From NCBI GenBank assembly GCA_021432635.1, contig MU270026.1, positions 461,311 through 525,310 of the forward strand: DNA of 64,000 nucleotides. The letters run 5' to 3'. The position numbers and the translations under genes were made by a program. Position 1 is the stretch's first letter, and the number at the start of each line of letters is the position of its first letter. This document shows, piece by piece, positions 46,401 to 57,914 of this stretch. The notes below the pieces were generated by a model, which saw only the letters and a list, made by a program, of their open reading frames with translations, had not been told where the DNA came from and searched no databases. Origin of the DNA: Thozetella sp. PMI_491. Taxonomy: Eukaryota > Ascomycota > Sordariomycetes > Chaetosphaeriales > Chaetosphaeriaceae.

Positions 46401-47665
46401 ATGGGGTCGAAGAGACCATCAGGCAACCCGGCCCACGCCGATGCTTCCACGACTACGGGCATCCACCAGACCTCAGCGTGCCCGAACTCGGACGAGGCTC
46501 AGCCTAAAGGAAGAGTTAGGGTGCGGGAGCAGGGCTTCACTATTCTATCTGAGGGCATTGAACCAATTGCCGAGCCAGTTACCGTGACCTCATTCACCTC
46601 TGAGGACCTCATTGATCTGATCCCAACCCCACTAGCATTGTCTTTATCCACGGCCTTCAAGGCCACCCGAGGAAAACATGGGCAATCCCGGTTGTCATAC
46701 CGGCTCAGTATAAGCCAAAAAAGTGGCGTCAGGTCGCTTTTAAGCCGTCGAATCAAACATGCGGACCCGGTGACTACCCGGATTCGGTCTTCTGGCCCCT
46801 AGAACTGTTGGCCGAGGACTACAAGACCGCACGCATTATGACATATGGATATAATTCGCACATTTCTCAGTTTTTCAGAGGCTCGGCCAACCAGGACAAT
46901 ATTAGCGCGCACGGCCGTTGGCTTCTCAACGCTCTGGAGCTCATCCGGCGCGATTGCCCCAAACGTCCACTCATATTTGTCGTACATAGCCTGGGACGAA
47001 TTATTCTCAAAGAGGAGAATCCGCAAGTAGTCCCGCGACTAGCCGTGATGGATGGATTCCGCCTGCGTGCACCTCAACCTCCAGGATGGACATCCTTTGC
47101 CGGATCGATCCAGTGGAGATGGTGCGCATTCTAGTAGAGGCTGGAGCCGATGCTACATCATATTACAGGAATGCATGGAGCAAACGAGATGGTGAGGCAG
47201 ACGAGCGAACGGGGGGTGCACTACCTTCTTTATAGGCGAACGCAGGAGGAAAGCCCCTTTGACGACCCGGACCTAGACAAGGCATTGACTACCTGCGTTG
47301 TCTCGTTCTTCGACCACGGGCTCGACACGAACGCTGTCGACAGCGATGGGCTGACCATACGTGAATGCGCCGTCTCCTGCTGCCCTCCGCACTTTATCGA
47401 AGTGCTACTCCGCAAAGGCGCAAAGATCACCCCGGCTCTCCTGACCGACACGGGCGAGCTAGAGCCGGATGCTTCTGGTACGTTGGGGAGGCCAGAGTGG
47501 AGGCAAACCGAGTTCTACACCCCCGAGGCTCGGGAGCTGGCACAACAGCACAATCCAGACTGGCCTACTGAGGCTCCAGGAGGACTACTACAAACAGCCA
47601 AGGCGTTATCTAAACTGGCCACGACGCGGCTGAGTGTCCTTGGAAGCTTATTCTGGAAGAGCTAG
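46401..47665 (+). pseudogene. Broken NLR-type gene: SesB-like hydrolase plus ankyrin fragment
   Basis: From about 46630 to 47020 one frame gives an alpha/beta-hydrolase start typical of SesB-like domains found at the N-terminus of fungal NLRs: IVFIHGLQGHPRKTWA, VFWPLELLAEDYKTARIMTYGYNS and PLIFVVHSLGRIILKE. The nucleophile elbow is intact but the following Gly-Gly is Gly-Arg. The reading then loses the domain's second half. From about 47090 an ankyrin-like piece appears (PVEMVRILVEAGADAT), hits a TAG at about 47235, and continues in another frame as FFDHGLDTNAVDSDGLTIRE and FIEVLLRKGAKIT to 47665. No NACHT domain is left between them. I read this as a deleted and frameshifted relic, not a working gene. 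An upstream exon from 46401 is possible. Confidence 0.65.
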
Positions 47666-48157
47666 TGTAAATGAAATAGGGTGCACTGGTTGGAATAATA
47701 AGGGCCTCATGTCATGGATAGTATGTACATGAATGACATATCAAACCCCTTCCTATCGACGACCTTGCCCCCTCTAGGCTTTTTTACCCAATTGCCACCT
47801 TTTCGCCATTAAATTGCCAACAGAAAGCCTGCTGCTCAGCTCCACGGTGTGTTTGATTAGGACCTCGGTCCCATGACTCGCGAAGGCGCGCGGGTGGCAC
47901 CAACAGCCCGGATCTCGTACGGATGCCGCCGGATGTCGGCCGCCTCCCAATTATCCTCTGATCCACTTTACCGCCCCCTCTACATGCTTCTGGACCACCA
48001 CAGTGATGCAAAGTCGAAAAGCCTGATCAGAACCCGGGGCAAGGGGGACTTGCAACTCGTGCACTTATCTCCCCGTACCCCAAATCTCTCCATAGTTTCC
48101 CCAAGATCCCCGCAAATTTCGACGCTGGGGCTTGCCGCGACTGTCAAGAACCGTGGG
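47666..48157. other. Upstream region of sugar transporter
   Basis: No gene. The 120 bases before the TATA box are rich in CCCC words, including one CCCCGC that fits the reverse CreA site SYGGRG at about 48103-48110. One site is weak evidence. Confidence 0.4.
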
Positions 48158-48164
48158 TATATAG
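48158..48164 (+). promoter_or_regulatory. TATA box of sugar transporter gene
   Basis: TATATAG in a GC-rich setting (GTGGGTATATAGGGGCGCC), 74 nt before the ATG at 48238, a normal spacing for a filamentous fungus. Confidence 0.55.
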
Positions 48165-48237
48165 GGGCGCCTCCTGGCCATCGTCCTTCTCGAGACAAAG
48201 ATCACAGATCGACACAACCGCCTTCGCCGTCGACATC

Positions 48238-49999
48238 ATGGGCGTTTTCCACAAGTTTCGCTTCTTCAATCGCCGGCTGGCGCTCGCGTGCGCTATCATC
48301 GCCGTTTCCACCTTCAACTATGGCTTCGACAACCAGGCTTTCGCCAGCACGCAGGCCATGGACGCGTTCGAGAAGCAATTTGGCGTGTACAACGCCAAGA
48401 CCGGCGCCTACGCTCTCGAACCCTACTGGCTTTCGCTATTCAACAGCATGAACTACATTGGTTTCGCCATAGGTAATTGCCACGGCCGGCTGGCTATCCT
48501 CATCCGCTAACCAGTATCCAGGCGTGATAGCTGGCAGCATGATTGCCTCTCGATGGGGCCGGAAGCGGTGCATGTTCATCATGAGCCTCTATGCTATTGT
48601 GACAGCCACTATTGCTGTAACTTCACAAAACCGCTCGCAGATCATGGCTGCGCGAATCCTCAACTATGTTTATGTCGGGATCGAGCTCGCCGTCGTTCCC
48701 ACATATCAGTCCGAAATTGGTCCGCCGCGTCCCGCTATGCTACCAGACTTCTAGACAAATGCTAATGAGCCTTGCAGTTCCCGGCCCAGTCCGCGGTCTC
48801 GTTGTCGGCTCTTATCAACTCAGCCTCATCGCTGGCGGCCTTGTCATCAACTCCGTATGCTACTCGACAAGCACCCTTCCTGACAACCGAGCATGGCGGA
48901 TACCGCTAGGACTCTTCTACATCGTGCCGGCTATTGTTGCGAGCCTAGTCCTGTTCATCCCCGAGTCTCCGCGTTGGCTCCTGCGGCAAAATCGAGTCGA
49001 GGAAGCCAAGGAGAATTTGCGGAAGCTGCGAGAAGGTGCTTTCTCTGACGAAGATATCGAGTTCGAGTTCAAGGAGCTACAATATTCGCTTGCGCAGGAG
49101 GTCGAACAGGGCCGCTTCGTGGAGCTGTTCCAGGGGATTAACCTCAAGAGGACCGGCATCGCTGCTCTCGTCAATATTTTTCAGCAAGCTACGGGCCAGG
49201 CCTTTGCCTCACAATACGGTGCGGTATTCGTCAAGGGCCTAGGTACTATCAACCCTTTCGTGTTTACCTTGATGAACTCAGGTGTCAGCTTCTTGACAAT
49301 CTTCATCGTGCTTCTCTTTTCAGATCACGTCGGACGCCGGTAAGTAGTACACTGACTCTGTTGAATGCGTGAGTACGACCTAATCTTCATCTAGATTCTT
49401 CCTCATGCTGTCCTCTGCTGTTATGGGAGCGGGCATGATGACGATGGGTGGGCTTGGAACAGCGAATCCTGTTAACAAAGACGAATCGAGGGCTATTGTG
49501 TCAATGATCACAGTGCTCGGCTTTGGATTCGGCCTAGGCTGGGGCCCGATGACATATGTCGTGACGACCGAGGTCTCCGCCTTGCGCCTGCGTGATCATA
49601 CTTCTCGTCTAGGTTTCGGCCTCAATGTGCTCTTCAAGTATGCCAAGTTTCCCAGCCCCTTCCATTCCCCGAAGATACATGCTAATACTGGCCGCTAGTT
49701 TCCTAGTTAATTTCTCTATCCCCTACCTGATCTCTGCGCAATATGCCGGCCTCAGCAGCAAAGTAGGATTTATCTTCGGCTCCATCGCGTTCCTCGCCCT
49801 AACCATGGTTTACCTCTTTGTCCCCGAGTGCAAGGGAAAGACGCTTGAGCAGGTCGATCTCCTCTTCTCTAGCGGTATTCCGTTGCGCAACTTCGGGCAG
49901 ACCGACGCGGCAGCTATGATGCGGATGGAGACGACCAGCGAAGTCAAGGAGCAGGGTATCCAGGTTACTCATCTAGATAGAGAGACCAGCATCGCGTGA
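48238..49999 (+). CDS. MFS sugar transporter (512 aa)
   Basis: Exons 48238-48472, 48522-48719, 48778-49339, 49395-49637 and 49699-49999 total 1539 nt. The third exon follows a weak GTCCGC donor, but the join restores YQSEIVPGPVRGLVVGSYQL. Sugar-porter marks are ASRWGRKRCMF between helices 2 and 3, PESPRWLLRQNRVEEAKENLRKL in the central loop, FQQATGQAFASQYG in helix 7, DHVGRR, and the closing VPECKGKTLEQVDLLF. It lies in the plasma membrane and imports mono- or oligosaccharides with protons. The FQQATGQ helix resembles the maltose/alpha-glucoside branch more than the hexose (QQ.SG.N) branch. It ends 109 nt from the convergent dual-cluster regulator. Confidence 0.9.
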
Positions 50000-50108
50000 A
50001 CGGCAGGAGAGTACATCAATATATGCAGCTCTATATGACTTCTTATCCCACCTCAACAGGAGTTGCATACTTTCTCCAGAAGCAGCAGCGTTTTATATCC
50101 ATTGCATG

Positions 50109-52581
50109 TTACATGTATAAAGACGACAGACCTTCAGCTCCTCCAGCGGCAGGATCGCTTTCGAAGGGGGACCATGGTAAGCCAAAATCTTGCCCCTCGA
50201 AGGTAAAACTAGCGCCGTTCATGTCATCGACGCCGTATATTTGCTCTTGCAACGGTTGCACCGAATCGGCTGTATGGGCAACCCCTACCACGGGAGCGGT
50301 ATGCGGAATAATGCTGTGCCCGTCCTCTGGTACGGAAAGAGGGCCGAGGTCTCCTGGGGCTGGTGGTAATGGACTCGTCATGCTGGTGATCGCGGATTGG
50401 TCTAGGTTTGCTTCGATGAGGGAATGCTTGGAACGCAATACGATATGATCGGGCGTTTCAGATGCATTTGGGGAATGTCTACAACTCGGTTAGTCCGCCC
50501 GGTCCTAAACGAGAACCTCATATCTTGCGTAGCTAGAAACTTATTTCGCGCTCTGGTTGAAAGAACTAACCTGGAGCTTGTTGTCTGCCCTCGAAGACCC
50601 ATCACCGGTAGGAGTTTCACCGTGTCATTTATCTATTTGCCCGGTCAGCATCTAAGATTTCGCAAGCGGAAGAACCACTAACGCAACCATCTATCCAGGC
50701 GTGGATTCCCCTTAGATGCGCTGTCATGGATACGGCTTCAGTCAATTTGCCCCGGATGGATTCGAGGCAGTGGTTTCCTTCAGACGGAAGTAGATGGCAG
50801 AGCCGGTCGATCCTCTTGGCGCACTGGTAGATGCTGACGGGAAGGCCGCGATCGTTAATGGGTCGGCGGGCATCAAGGTGGTATACGGAAGACCAAAGGT
50901 CGCAGAGCAATAGACTGCTCTCCAAGCACTCCACCTGGCAGTGATCGGCAAAATCTACAGGAGTGGCTTCCATCGCCTCTATCGACACAGATTCCCGTAT
51001 ACCTGGAACGAGGAATCGATACAGATCACCACGGGCTAGATGCCATCTCGTGTGCAGCATGACGTATCCGGTGGACTCTCGAGAGTGCGCCATCATCATC
51101 AGGCGGCGTTCGCTGAGACGGTGGTTTTCGGGGAGAGAGGCTTGGAATCGTTGGAGTTCAGCATCTAGGGTCTGGAGGTCGGTTCTGCTGTCGAAGGGGC
51201 TGGCACCGCTCTGTATAACGAGCTTTGTATACCTAGTGCTAGTTAGATATGGAGCCAGGCATACTTTCTGGGTGGCAACTTGCCGTAGTATCCGCTCACG
51301 AATGTGATAGAGCCGGATGTTGAAGGCAAGTAGGCTGGCTCGGGAGCTATTATCCCCGTCAAGTAATGTCAAATACGGTGATATGGAACTTAAGCCACAT
51401 TCAAAGTCGTAGTCATTGGAGGGCAGGCGGATGTGCATCTGCTCGGTGGGACATACGACGAGATCATCAACCCCACCTGAGAAGAGCTTATCGAGCCAGA
51501 ATATTAGCCACATAAGACGCCGGAGGCTCTCCTGCACTGTAGGGTCAAGACTTGGCTGCTCATGGTTGAGCCGTCGAGTAAACGCAATCCTTGCGGCGAT
51601 GGCAAGCAACATCCAGACATCCTTGATGTGATCGGTTGCGAAGCGGTAGCACACCAGTATCATCAAAGTCTGGAGCTGCAGGACAGACTGTCTTCCAACA
51701 TTGGACAGCAGGATCTGCTGTACTTCCTGCATCCAGACTTCGGCAAGGGATCCATTGGCCCCGGATGAGGACAACGTGTACAGGCCGGAAGCACAGAGTG
51801 CCTTGACGAGAGTCTCATCGAGCTGGCCCTGGCGCCAGTCCGTGATGATCGTGGCCTTATGAAGGAACGGGAAAGGATATGTGGAGGGGTCGGTGCTCTC
51901 GAAGTAGGCATCGATGCATTGCCTCCTTGTGTTATTGTCTATGGAGAACGATCTTTGGCAATTAAATAGTCAGTAGATAGTCGTCACACAGGTCATGTCA
52001 TGCCAGTTACCGAGTATCAGAAGGGCTGGACTGAGCCGCAATGGTCGCTGGCGTAGGCAGCCTGAGTGGATCTGTAGGGATGCTGGGCAAAGGCTCGACA
52101 GATCTCTGCGGTTGCATTGCAGGCGGGCCATCGGAAGGCCGCGGCGGAAGTGAAGAACGAGGTGTGCGTGGTTGGCGGTACTCGCATGTCAGGCCCTGGT
52201 CATGGCATCCCCCGCATGGCTGAGCACCGGAGCATTTGGCTTTGAGTGCTTTGCACCTATCGCAGGCCGTCCGAATCCTGCGGCGCTTTGTGCCTGCCTG
52301 TGTCAGCTCGTGCGAGGACGAGCCCTCTACCGGTCCCTCCTCGTTGTCGCCCTGGGCAGTGATAGAGCATGGGAAGCCCAGGCGCGCGCAAGCTCCACAC
52401 CCAGTCTCCCGGCGGTCGCACTTCACCTACCCCAGCAAAGTAGTCCATTAGCCATTTGGGACCCAGATGACGCCATCGCTGTTTGGGCGATGCTAACCTT
52501 TCTTGCGCGGCACTGTCTGCATGCGAGCCGACTGCCTGGATGCTCGGGCTCTGGGGGATCTGAGCGGATGTCGGTCGCCAT
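50109..52581 (-). CDS. Transcription factor with two Zn2Cys6 clusters (733 aa)
   Basis: Exons 52581-52498, 52426-52011, 51952-50683, 50632-50571 and 50478-50109 total 2202 nt. Exon 1 ends inside the first binuclear cluster. Spliced, cluster one reads CRQCRARK-VKCDRRETGCGACARLGFPC (residues about 21-48). Cluster two follows at about 83-109 as ACDRCKALKAKCSGAQPCGGCHDQGLTC. Both have all six cysteines. After a Pro-rich linker the Fungal_trans domain begins at CIDAYFESTDPSTYPFPFLH and includes RRLMWLIFWLDKLFSGG. The C-terminus is acidic and may activate transcription. Most family members carry a single cluster. It starts 309 nt from the divergent sulfatase and ends tail-to-tail with the sugar transporter, so these are its likely targets (inference). 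Confidence 0.9.
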
Positions 52582-52890
52582 GTCCGGCGATATTTAGTGG
52601 AGTTCGACCGGATGGGCGTGCATGGTCGGGAGGAGAGTGGTTGTTCAAGCAAATTCACGCTCGGCTATACCCGAGGCTCAACCGGATGTCGGTCGAAGTG
52701 GCGTATCCGAGCTCCGGAAACAACCACGAACTCGGTTAATGACTTTGTACATAACGAACTTCGCCTGACCTAGCAGTCCGCCTAAACCCCAAACCAGTGG
52801 ACAGCGACGTTCGGAGGTGAGGTACCTAGCCACGAATCTCCACGTATCGCGACTTTTTTGAAGTTGAAACTTGCCAAACGAGTTGCCAAA
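52582..52890. promoter_or_regulatory. Divergent promoter between dual-cluster regulator and sulfatase
   Basis: A 309-bp region serves both genes. It holds several CGG/CCG triplets (GTCCGGCG at 52582, GACCGGATG, AACCGGATG), the half-sites usually bound by Zn2Cys6 proteins. The GACCGGATG and AACCGGATG words are about 70 nt apart. Confidence 0.4.
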
Positions 52891-54459
52891 ATGCCAGCCC
52901 ACCACCGAATACCGCCAAAAGAGTCGCCCCTCAAGATCCAGTCTAAGAATGGAGGCACTCGACCAAACTATGTGATGTTCATGCCCGACCAGCTGCGATA
53001 CGATGCTCTGGGATGCACACAAGGCCAAGATTCCGGCATCAAAACGCCCAATATCGATGCCTTCGCCCGCCAGGGGACCCTGTTCACGAATTGCTTTACC
53101 CAGGCCTCAGTGTGCTCGCAATCGCGCTGCAGCATGTTCACGGGCACGTACCCACACGTGAGCGGCCACCGCAGCCTCAACAATCTAATAAAGCCATGGG
53201 AGCCCAATCTCTTCCGCAGCCTCAAAGAGAGCGGATACCATGTGGCCTGCCTGGCCCCCCGCGGCGACACATTTGCGCCCACCGTGACCGAGCTCAGCGT
53301 AGATGAGTATGGCTTCCTGGAGACTCCCGAATTCATGCCCAACTTCGCCAAGGGCGGTGTCGAGCCCGACGAAAGTATCTGGGGCCGGCTCTTCTACCGC
53401 GGGCTTCGCGGGGTGGACACGGTCGTCGACTATGACGAGGCGGTGGTGCGGTCTGCCTTGAAGTGGCTCGAGTGCCCTCCTGACGACAAGCCATGGGTTC
53501 TCTTTATGCCCCTCATCTTCCCGCACTGTCCATTCCAGGTGGAAGAGCCCTTCTTTTCTATGTACGACCGCGCCACGCTATCCCCCGTGATATGCAAGCC
53601 GGAGAAGAAGACGGGGTATGAACCGCGGTACATGCAGGCCATACGCCAGCGCCACCGGACCGACCGCGCAACCGACGATATTTGGCGCGAGATCAAAGGG
53701 ACTTACTACGGCATGATCTCCCGCCTGGATGACCAGTTCGGCCGCATCATGACGAAGCTCAAGGATCTTGGCTATTACGACAGCACCGTCACAATGTTCT
53801 TCACAGATCACGGTGAGTATCTTGGAGACCACGGGTTGATTGAAAAGTGGCCTTCTGGCCTGTCTGAGACCCTCGTGCATGAGCCCCTCATCATTGGCGG
53901 CGCCGGCTTGCCCGAGGGAAAGATTATTAGCTCCATGACAGAGATGGTGGATCTCATCCCGACTGTGTTCGAGCTGTCATCCATTGGGGAGAGCTTCTCA
54001 CACAACGGAAAATCATGGGTGCCGGTGCTCTGTGGCGACGCCACCGAGCACAAGAAGTATGCCTTCTCTGAAGGCGGATTCCTGACGAGCGAGGAGCCGC
54101 TTCTCGAGCAGGCGCCATACCCGTACGACATTAAGAGCGGCCTGCAGCACGAGGATACGACCTTGGTTGGCAAAGCCATAGCCCTCAGAGACGAGACGTG
54201 GACCTATATTTACAGACTATACGAACCAGCCGAGCTGTACCATCGTATTGAGGACCCCCACGAGATGCACAACCTCGCTGAGGACCCAAGTAAGAAGGAC
54301 GTTGTCGACAAACTGGAGAAGGTAGTCTTCAAGTGGCTGGTCGAAGGCAGCGACTTCATGCCGTGGGATGGTGACGACCGTTTCCCCAAGGTCGACCTGA
54401 AGAGCCCAAAGGAGCAGATGGAAGAGCGCCTAAAGCGTCTAGGAAAGCAGACAGCGTAG
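52891..54459 (+). CDS. Sulfatase of the alkaline-phosphatase superfamily (522 aa)
   Basis: One exon, starting at MPAHHRIPP with a good AAAATGCC context. Sulfatases hydrolyse sulfate esters using a formylglycine made from a cysteine in C-x-P/A-S-R. Here the site is SVCSQSRCSMFTG near residue 80: the activated Cys and Arg are present, but Gln replaces Pro, a variant found in some sulfatase and phosphonate-hydrolase subfamilies. Metal ligands lie in FMPDQLRYDALG near residue 30 and in FFTDHGEYLGDHG near 310, followed by KWPSGLSETLVHEPLII and EMVDLIPTVFEL. There is no signal peptide, so it probably acts inside the cell, on sulfated molecules after uptake. It diverges from the dual-cluster regulator and precedes the xylosidase. 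Confidence 0.9.
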   Translation: MPAHHRIPPKESPLKIQSKNGGTRPNYVMFMPDQLRYDALGCTQGQDSGIKTPNIDAFARQGTLFTNCFTQASVCSQSRCSMFTGTYPHVSGHRSLNNLIKPWEPNLFRSLKESGYHVACLAPRGDTFAPTVTELSVDEYGFLETPEFMPNFAKGGVEPDESIWGRLFYRGLRGVDTVVDYDEAVVRSALKWLECPPDDKPWVLFMPLIFPHCPFQVEEPFFSMYDRATLSPVICKPEKKTGYEPRYMQAIRQRHRTDRATDDIWREIKGTYYGMISRLDDQFGRIMTKLKDLGYYDSTVTMFFTDHGEYLGDHGLIEKWPSGLSETLVHEPLIIGGAGLPEGKIISSMTEMVDLIPTVFELSSIGESFSHNGKSWVPVLCGDATEHKKYAFSEGGFLTSEEPLLEQAPYPYDIKSGLQHEDTTLVGKAIALRDETWTYIYRLYEPAELYHRIEDPHEMHNLAEDPSKKDVVDKLEKVVFKWLVEGSDFMPWDGDDRFPKVDLKSPKEQMEERLKRLGKQTA

Positions 54460-54871
54460 CCATGTACACCTACCACAATGTTATACTCAAGTTGTGTAAT
54501 TGAATAAATTCCATCCACACTGCTAGATGAGACCGCATAGTTATGGCAAGGGTTGATGTGTGACGCCACTGGCGATCGGCTGCTATGTGCAATTATCCTC
54601 TAGGACGCGACACGCGGGTACTTGCTCATTTCTAGCCTATATTTCGGAGCACGGGGAGCAATATAGGACCAGCCTCCCCCACACTTTTAATCTATATTTC
54701 CCGAAAGCCATGCTCCACTTGAATAACGCCCGGCTCCTCAAAGCAAACCACGTTCCTCTGCTCCTTATGAGTGTGGGGCTGGCCACCGGCACTGTACAGA
54801 GGTCATGGCCGAATGCCGATTTCTCAGTTCCTGTAGTCTTTACCCACCAGGGCATCATTCATGTCTGGGGC
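54460..54871. other. Sulfatase 3' flank and xylosidase upstream region
   Basis: No gene. A potential poly(A) signal, GAATAAAT, is at about 54502-54509. Confidence 0.45.
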
Positions 54872-54878
54872 TATATAG
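54872..54878 (+). promoter_or_regulatory. TATA-like element of beta-xylosidase gene
   Basis: TATATAG within GGGGCTATATAGTACC, 134 nt before the ATG at 55012. Confidence 0.45.
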
Positions 54879-55011
54879 TACCATGCTTTACCCGTAGGTC
54901 CTTGGCATGTGGTTCACTGGAGATATATCGGACGGATGACCCCGTGTTGGGCCAGGAGAGCCGCGCAATTGCCGGTATGATGAAGCCGGATTTGAGCGCT
55001 AGACAACCAAA

Positions 55012-57811
55012 ATGGCTGCAGGCTTCTCTCGCGCTGTGGTGCTAGCAGCATTGCTAGCGACAGGAGCTTGGGCAGTTCAGGAGTTTCCAGACTGTACCAA
55101 GGCACCGGTATGTAGCCCGACAGAGACTGTGGCCAGCGAAAGTGACACGAAAGCTCTGCGTCTAATCTCGACGATAGCTATCGAAAAACCAGGTATGCGA
55201 CACGAGCCTGAGCCCCTGGGCACGAGCGTCCGCTGTGAGTGTCGCACCGCGTCTTTACATATTATCCAGTACTTGCATCTAACATGTTACTCGCATAGCT
55301 CGTCGCGGCGATGAGTCAGTCCGAGAAAATAGCAAATACTGAGGCCGAGTCGCCCGGCGTCTCGAAGCTTGGCCTTCCCGCATATACATGGTGGAACGAG
55401 GCGCTCCATGGCGTTGCGAGATCGCGGGGTGTTAAATTCTCCAACTCGGGCCAGTTTAGTTACGCCACGTCGTTTCCTCAGCCGATCGTGATGGGTGCAG
55501 CTTTTGACATGGAGTTGATCCGAAAGGTGGCCGGTATGTTGGCGCTAGGACAGCTGGGAAATTACAACTTTTTGACGGTACTAATACACAAGGCTACCAG
55601 AAACCATATCAACAGAAGCACGAGCCTTTAGCAACGGCGGGCACTGCGGCCTGAACTTTTGGACCCCGAATATCAACCCTTACCGAGACCCACGCTGGGG
55701 CCGAGGCCAAGAAGTTCCTTCCGAGGATCCCTTCTTCATTTCGCAATATGTCAAACAGCTCATTCCTGGCCTTCAAGGAGGCTTGGAACCTCAAGGGAAG
55801 TACTGGAAGCTTGTCGCAACCTGCAAGCACTACTTGGGATACGACATCGAAAGTGGGTATCCTCGATCCATTTGTCTTGCCGTGAACTGGTAGCAGCCGG
55901 TGTGTGCTCCGTGTGCTGATTTTTTGCGGGAACAGACTGGCAAAACAACAAGAGATACGGCTTCAATGCCGTTGTATCCCCATCCGACCTTCGCGACTTT
56001 TACCTGCCACCCTTCCAGTCTTGCGCTCGCGACGCCAACGCCCAGTCCGTCATGTGTGCGTATAATGCAGTGAACGGGGTTCCCTCGTGTGCAGACCCAT
56101 ACTTTCTGCAGACGGTTCTACGAGAACATTGGTCCTGGGGCCTGAATACTAGCACCCAATGGGTCACAGCTGACTGCGACGCGCTTCGCAATGTATTCTC
56201 TGAGTATGTCTACCTGACATTTAAAGCCTCTGTCTTCAAGGCAACTTCAATGATGGGCTTAATTCCTGCTAACCTCGTGTTTCCCAAAAGTCACAAGTAT
56301 AAAAATTTGAACGCCGCGGGAGTCGCGGCGGCGACCATGAACGCAGGAACGGATCTGGATTGTGGCGATTTCTGGCCGCAAAATCTGGGAAGCGCGGTAG
56401 GAAAACAGGTAGACGTGAAGAAATTGGACGAAACACTCATTCGGCGGTACGCAAGCCTGGTTACTCTAGGTTATTTTGATCCCCCCGATGGACAGCCGTA
56501 CCGTCAGATCGGATGGAAAGATGTCGCCACGCCTGACGCCAGGGCTCTCGCCCTTCAAGCTGCTAGCGAAGGGTTGGTGTTGCTAAAGAATAACGGAGCG
56601 TTGCCATTCGGGAAACCTGGGGCTGCATCGAAAATAATGCCACGAGATGCAAAACCGGTCCAAACTGTTGCTGTGTAAGTCGTCTCTCAAAGCCCAAGGA
56701 AAGGCAATTGCTAAAATCTTCGACACACAGCCTTGGCCCGATGGCTTCAGCCACTACTTCTATGCAGGGTAACTACTATGGCATCGCGCAGAAGGTTGTC
56801 GCGCCTATCGCCGCTTTCAAGGCCGCTGGCTTTACTGTGACTACAGATACTTCGGCTGCCAAGTCGGCTGACGCTGTTGTCTACGTCGGTGGCATCGATA
56901 CAGGCACCGAAACAGAAGAGAAGGACCGCAATGATATCGACTGGCCGTCTTCTCAGCTCAGTGCGATTAAATCACTCGCGACGACCGCCAAAGACAAGCC
57001 ATTTGTGGTCGTGCAGATGGGAACGATGGTTGATTCAACTTGGATTAGGGATAGCGATGCTGTAGGTGCATTGTTATGGGCAGGCTATCCTGGACAGGAC
57101 GGTGGGACCGCGATTGTGGACGTCATTACCGGCAAAACTCCCCCAGCAGGACGGCTTCCAGTGACACAATATCCGGCATCCTATACACGGGATGTGAAGA
57201 TGACGGATATGGGATTGAAGCCGAGTGGGAGCAACCCAGGGTGAGTGACATCCATTTACTTTTGCGTGTGCAGTATTCACTATATCGTCCGATACTGACG
57301 GCTGGCGAGGCGAACGTACAAATGGTTTTCGAAAGAGCCCGTTTTCCAGTTCGCACACGGATTACACTACACAAATTTCAGCGCAACTATTTCCACGTCA
57401 TCCCTATCGTCAAATTTTACGACAAAAGTTCTGATAGGAAATGCTGTGGGGGCCAAATATCTCGACCTATTACCATTCGTTTCTCTTCCAGTATCGGTGC
57501 AAAACACAGGGACTGTCACCTCAGACTATGTTGTTCTCGCGTTCCTAAAGGGCGAATATGGGCAGAAACCGTACCCCAACAAGAGTCTGATTGGCTTCAA
57601 GAGGTTGAAGAGCATCCCGGGCGGGAAAACATCTAGCACGACGCTTGGCATCGATCTGGGAGCAATTTCGCGGAGCGACGAGAAGGGAAACTTGGTTCTG
57701 TGGCCTGGAAGCTACAGCGTTGAGATCGATGTTGATGGCAAGGACAAGTGGAGCTTTACAATTACAGGAGACCAAGTGACTCTTGACCAGATGCCAGCTA
57801 AACCATCATAG
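55012..57811 (+). CDS. Secreted GH3 beta-xylosidase (762 aa)
   Basis: Eight exons: 55012-55107, 55193-55234, 55299-55533, 55601-55852, 55936-56203, 56291-56674, 56731-57240 and 57310-57811, total 2289 nt. A signal peptide ends near AWA. The join of the first three exons restores FPDCTKAPVCDTSLSPWARASALVAAMSQ. GH3 marks are LGLPAYTWWNEALHGVA, NFWTPNINPYRDPRWGRGQE, CKHYLGYDIE, SVMCAYNAVNGVPSC and STQWVTADCDAL, which carries the Asp nucleophile. The second domain has SEGLVLLKNNGALPF and LLWAGYPGQDGG, and the C-terminal fibronectin-III-like domain begins near YLDLLPFVS. The enzyme releases xylose from the ends of xylo-oligosaccharides outside the cell. All seven introns have consensus donors; the fourth exon uses a TACTAATAC branch. 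Confidence 0.92.
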
Positions 57812-57914
57812 TAGATATCTGTCTAGCTACACGATTAGGGGAGATGCCACGCGATAGATGAGCGTATAATTAAATGTTGCCCATCTTTCGGTTCATTCTA
57901 CGTAAGATGTATTT

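Noticed and set aside
39435-57811. A secondary-metabolite gene cluster
   Set aside because: There is a P450, transporters and regulators, but no PKS, NRPS, terpene synthase, DMATS or RiPP precursor.
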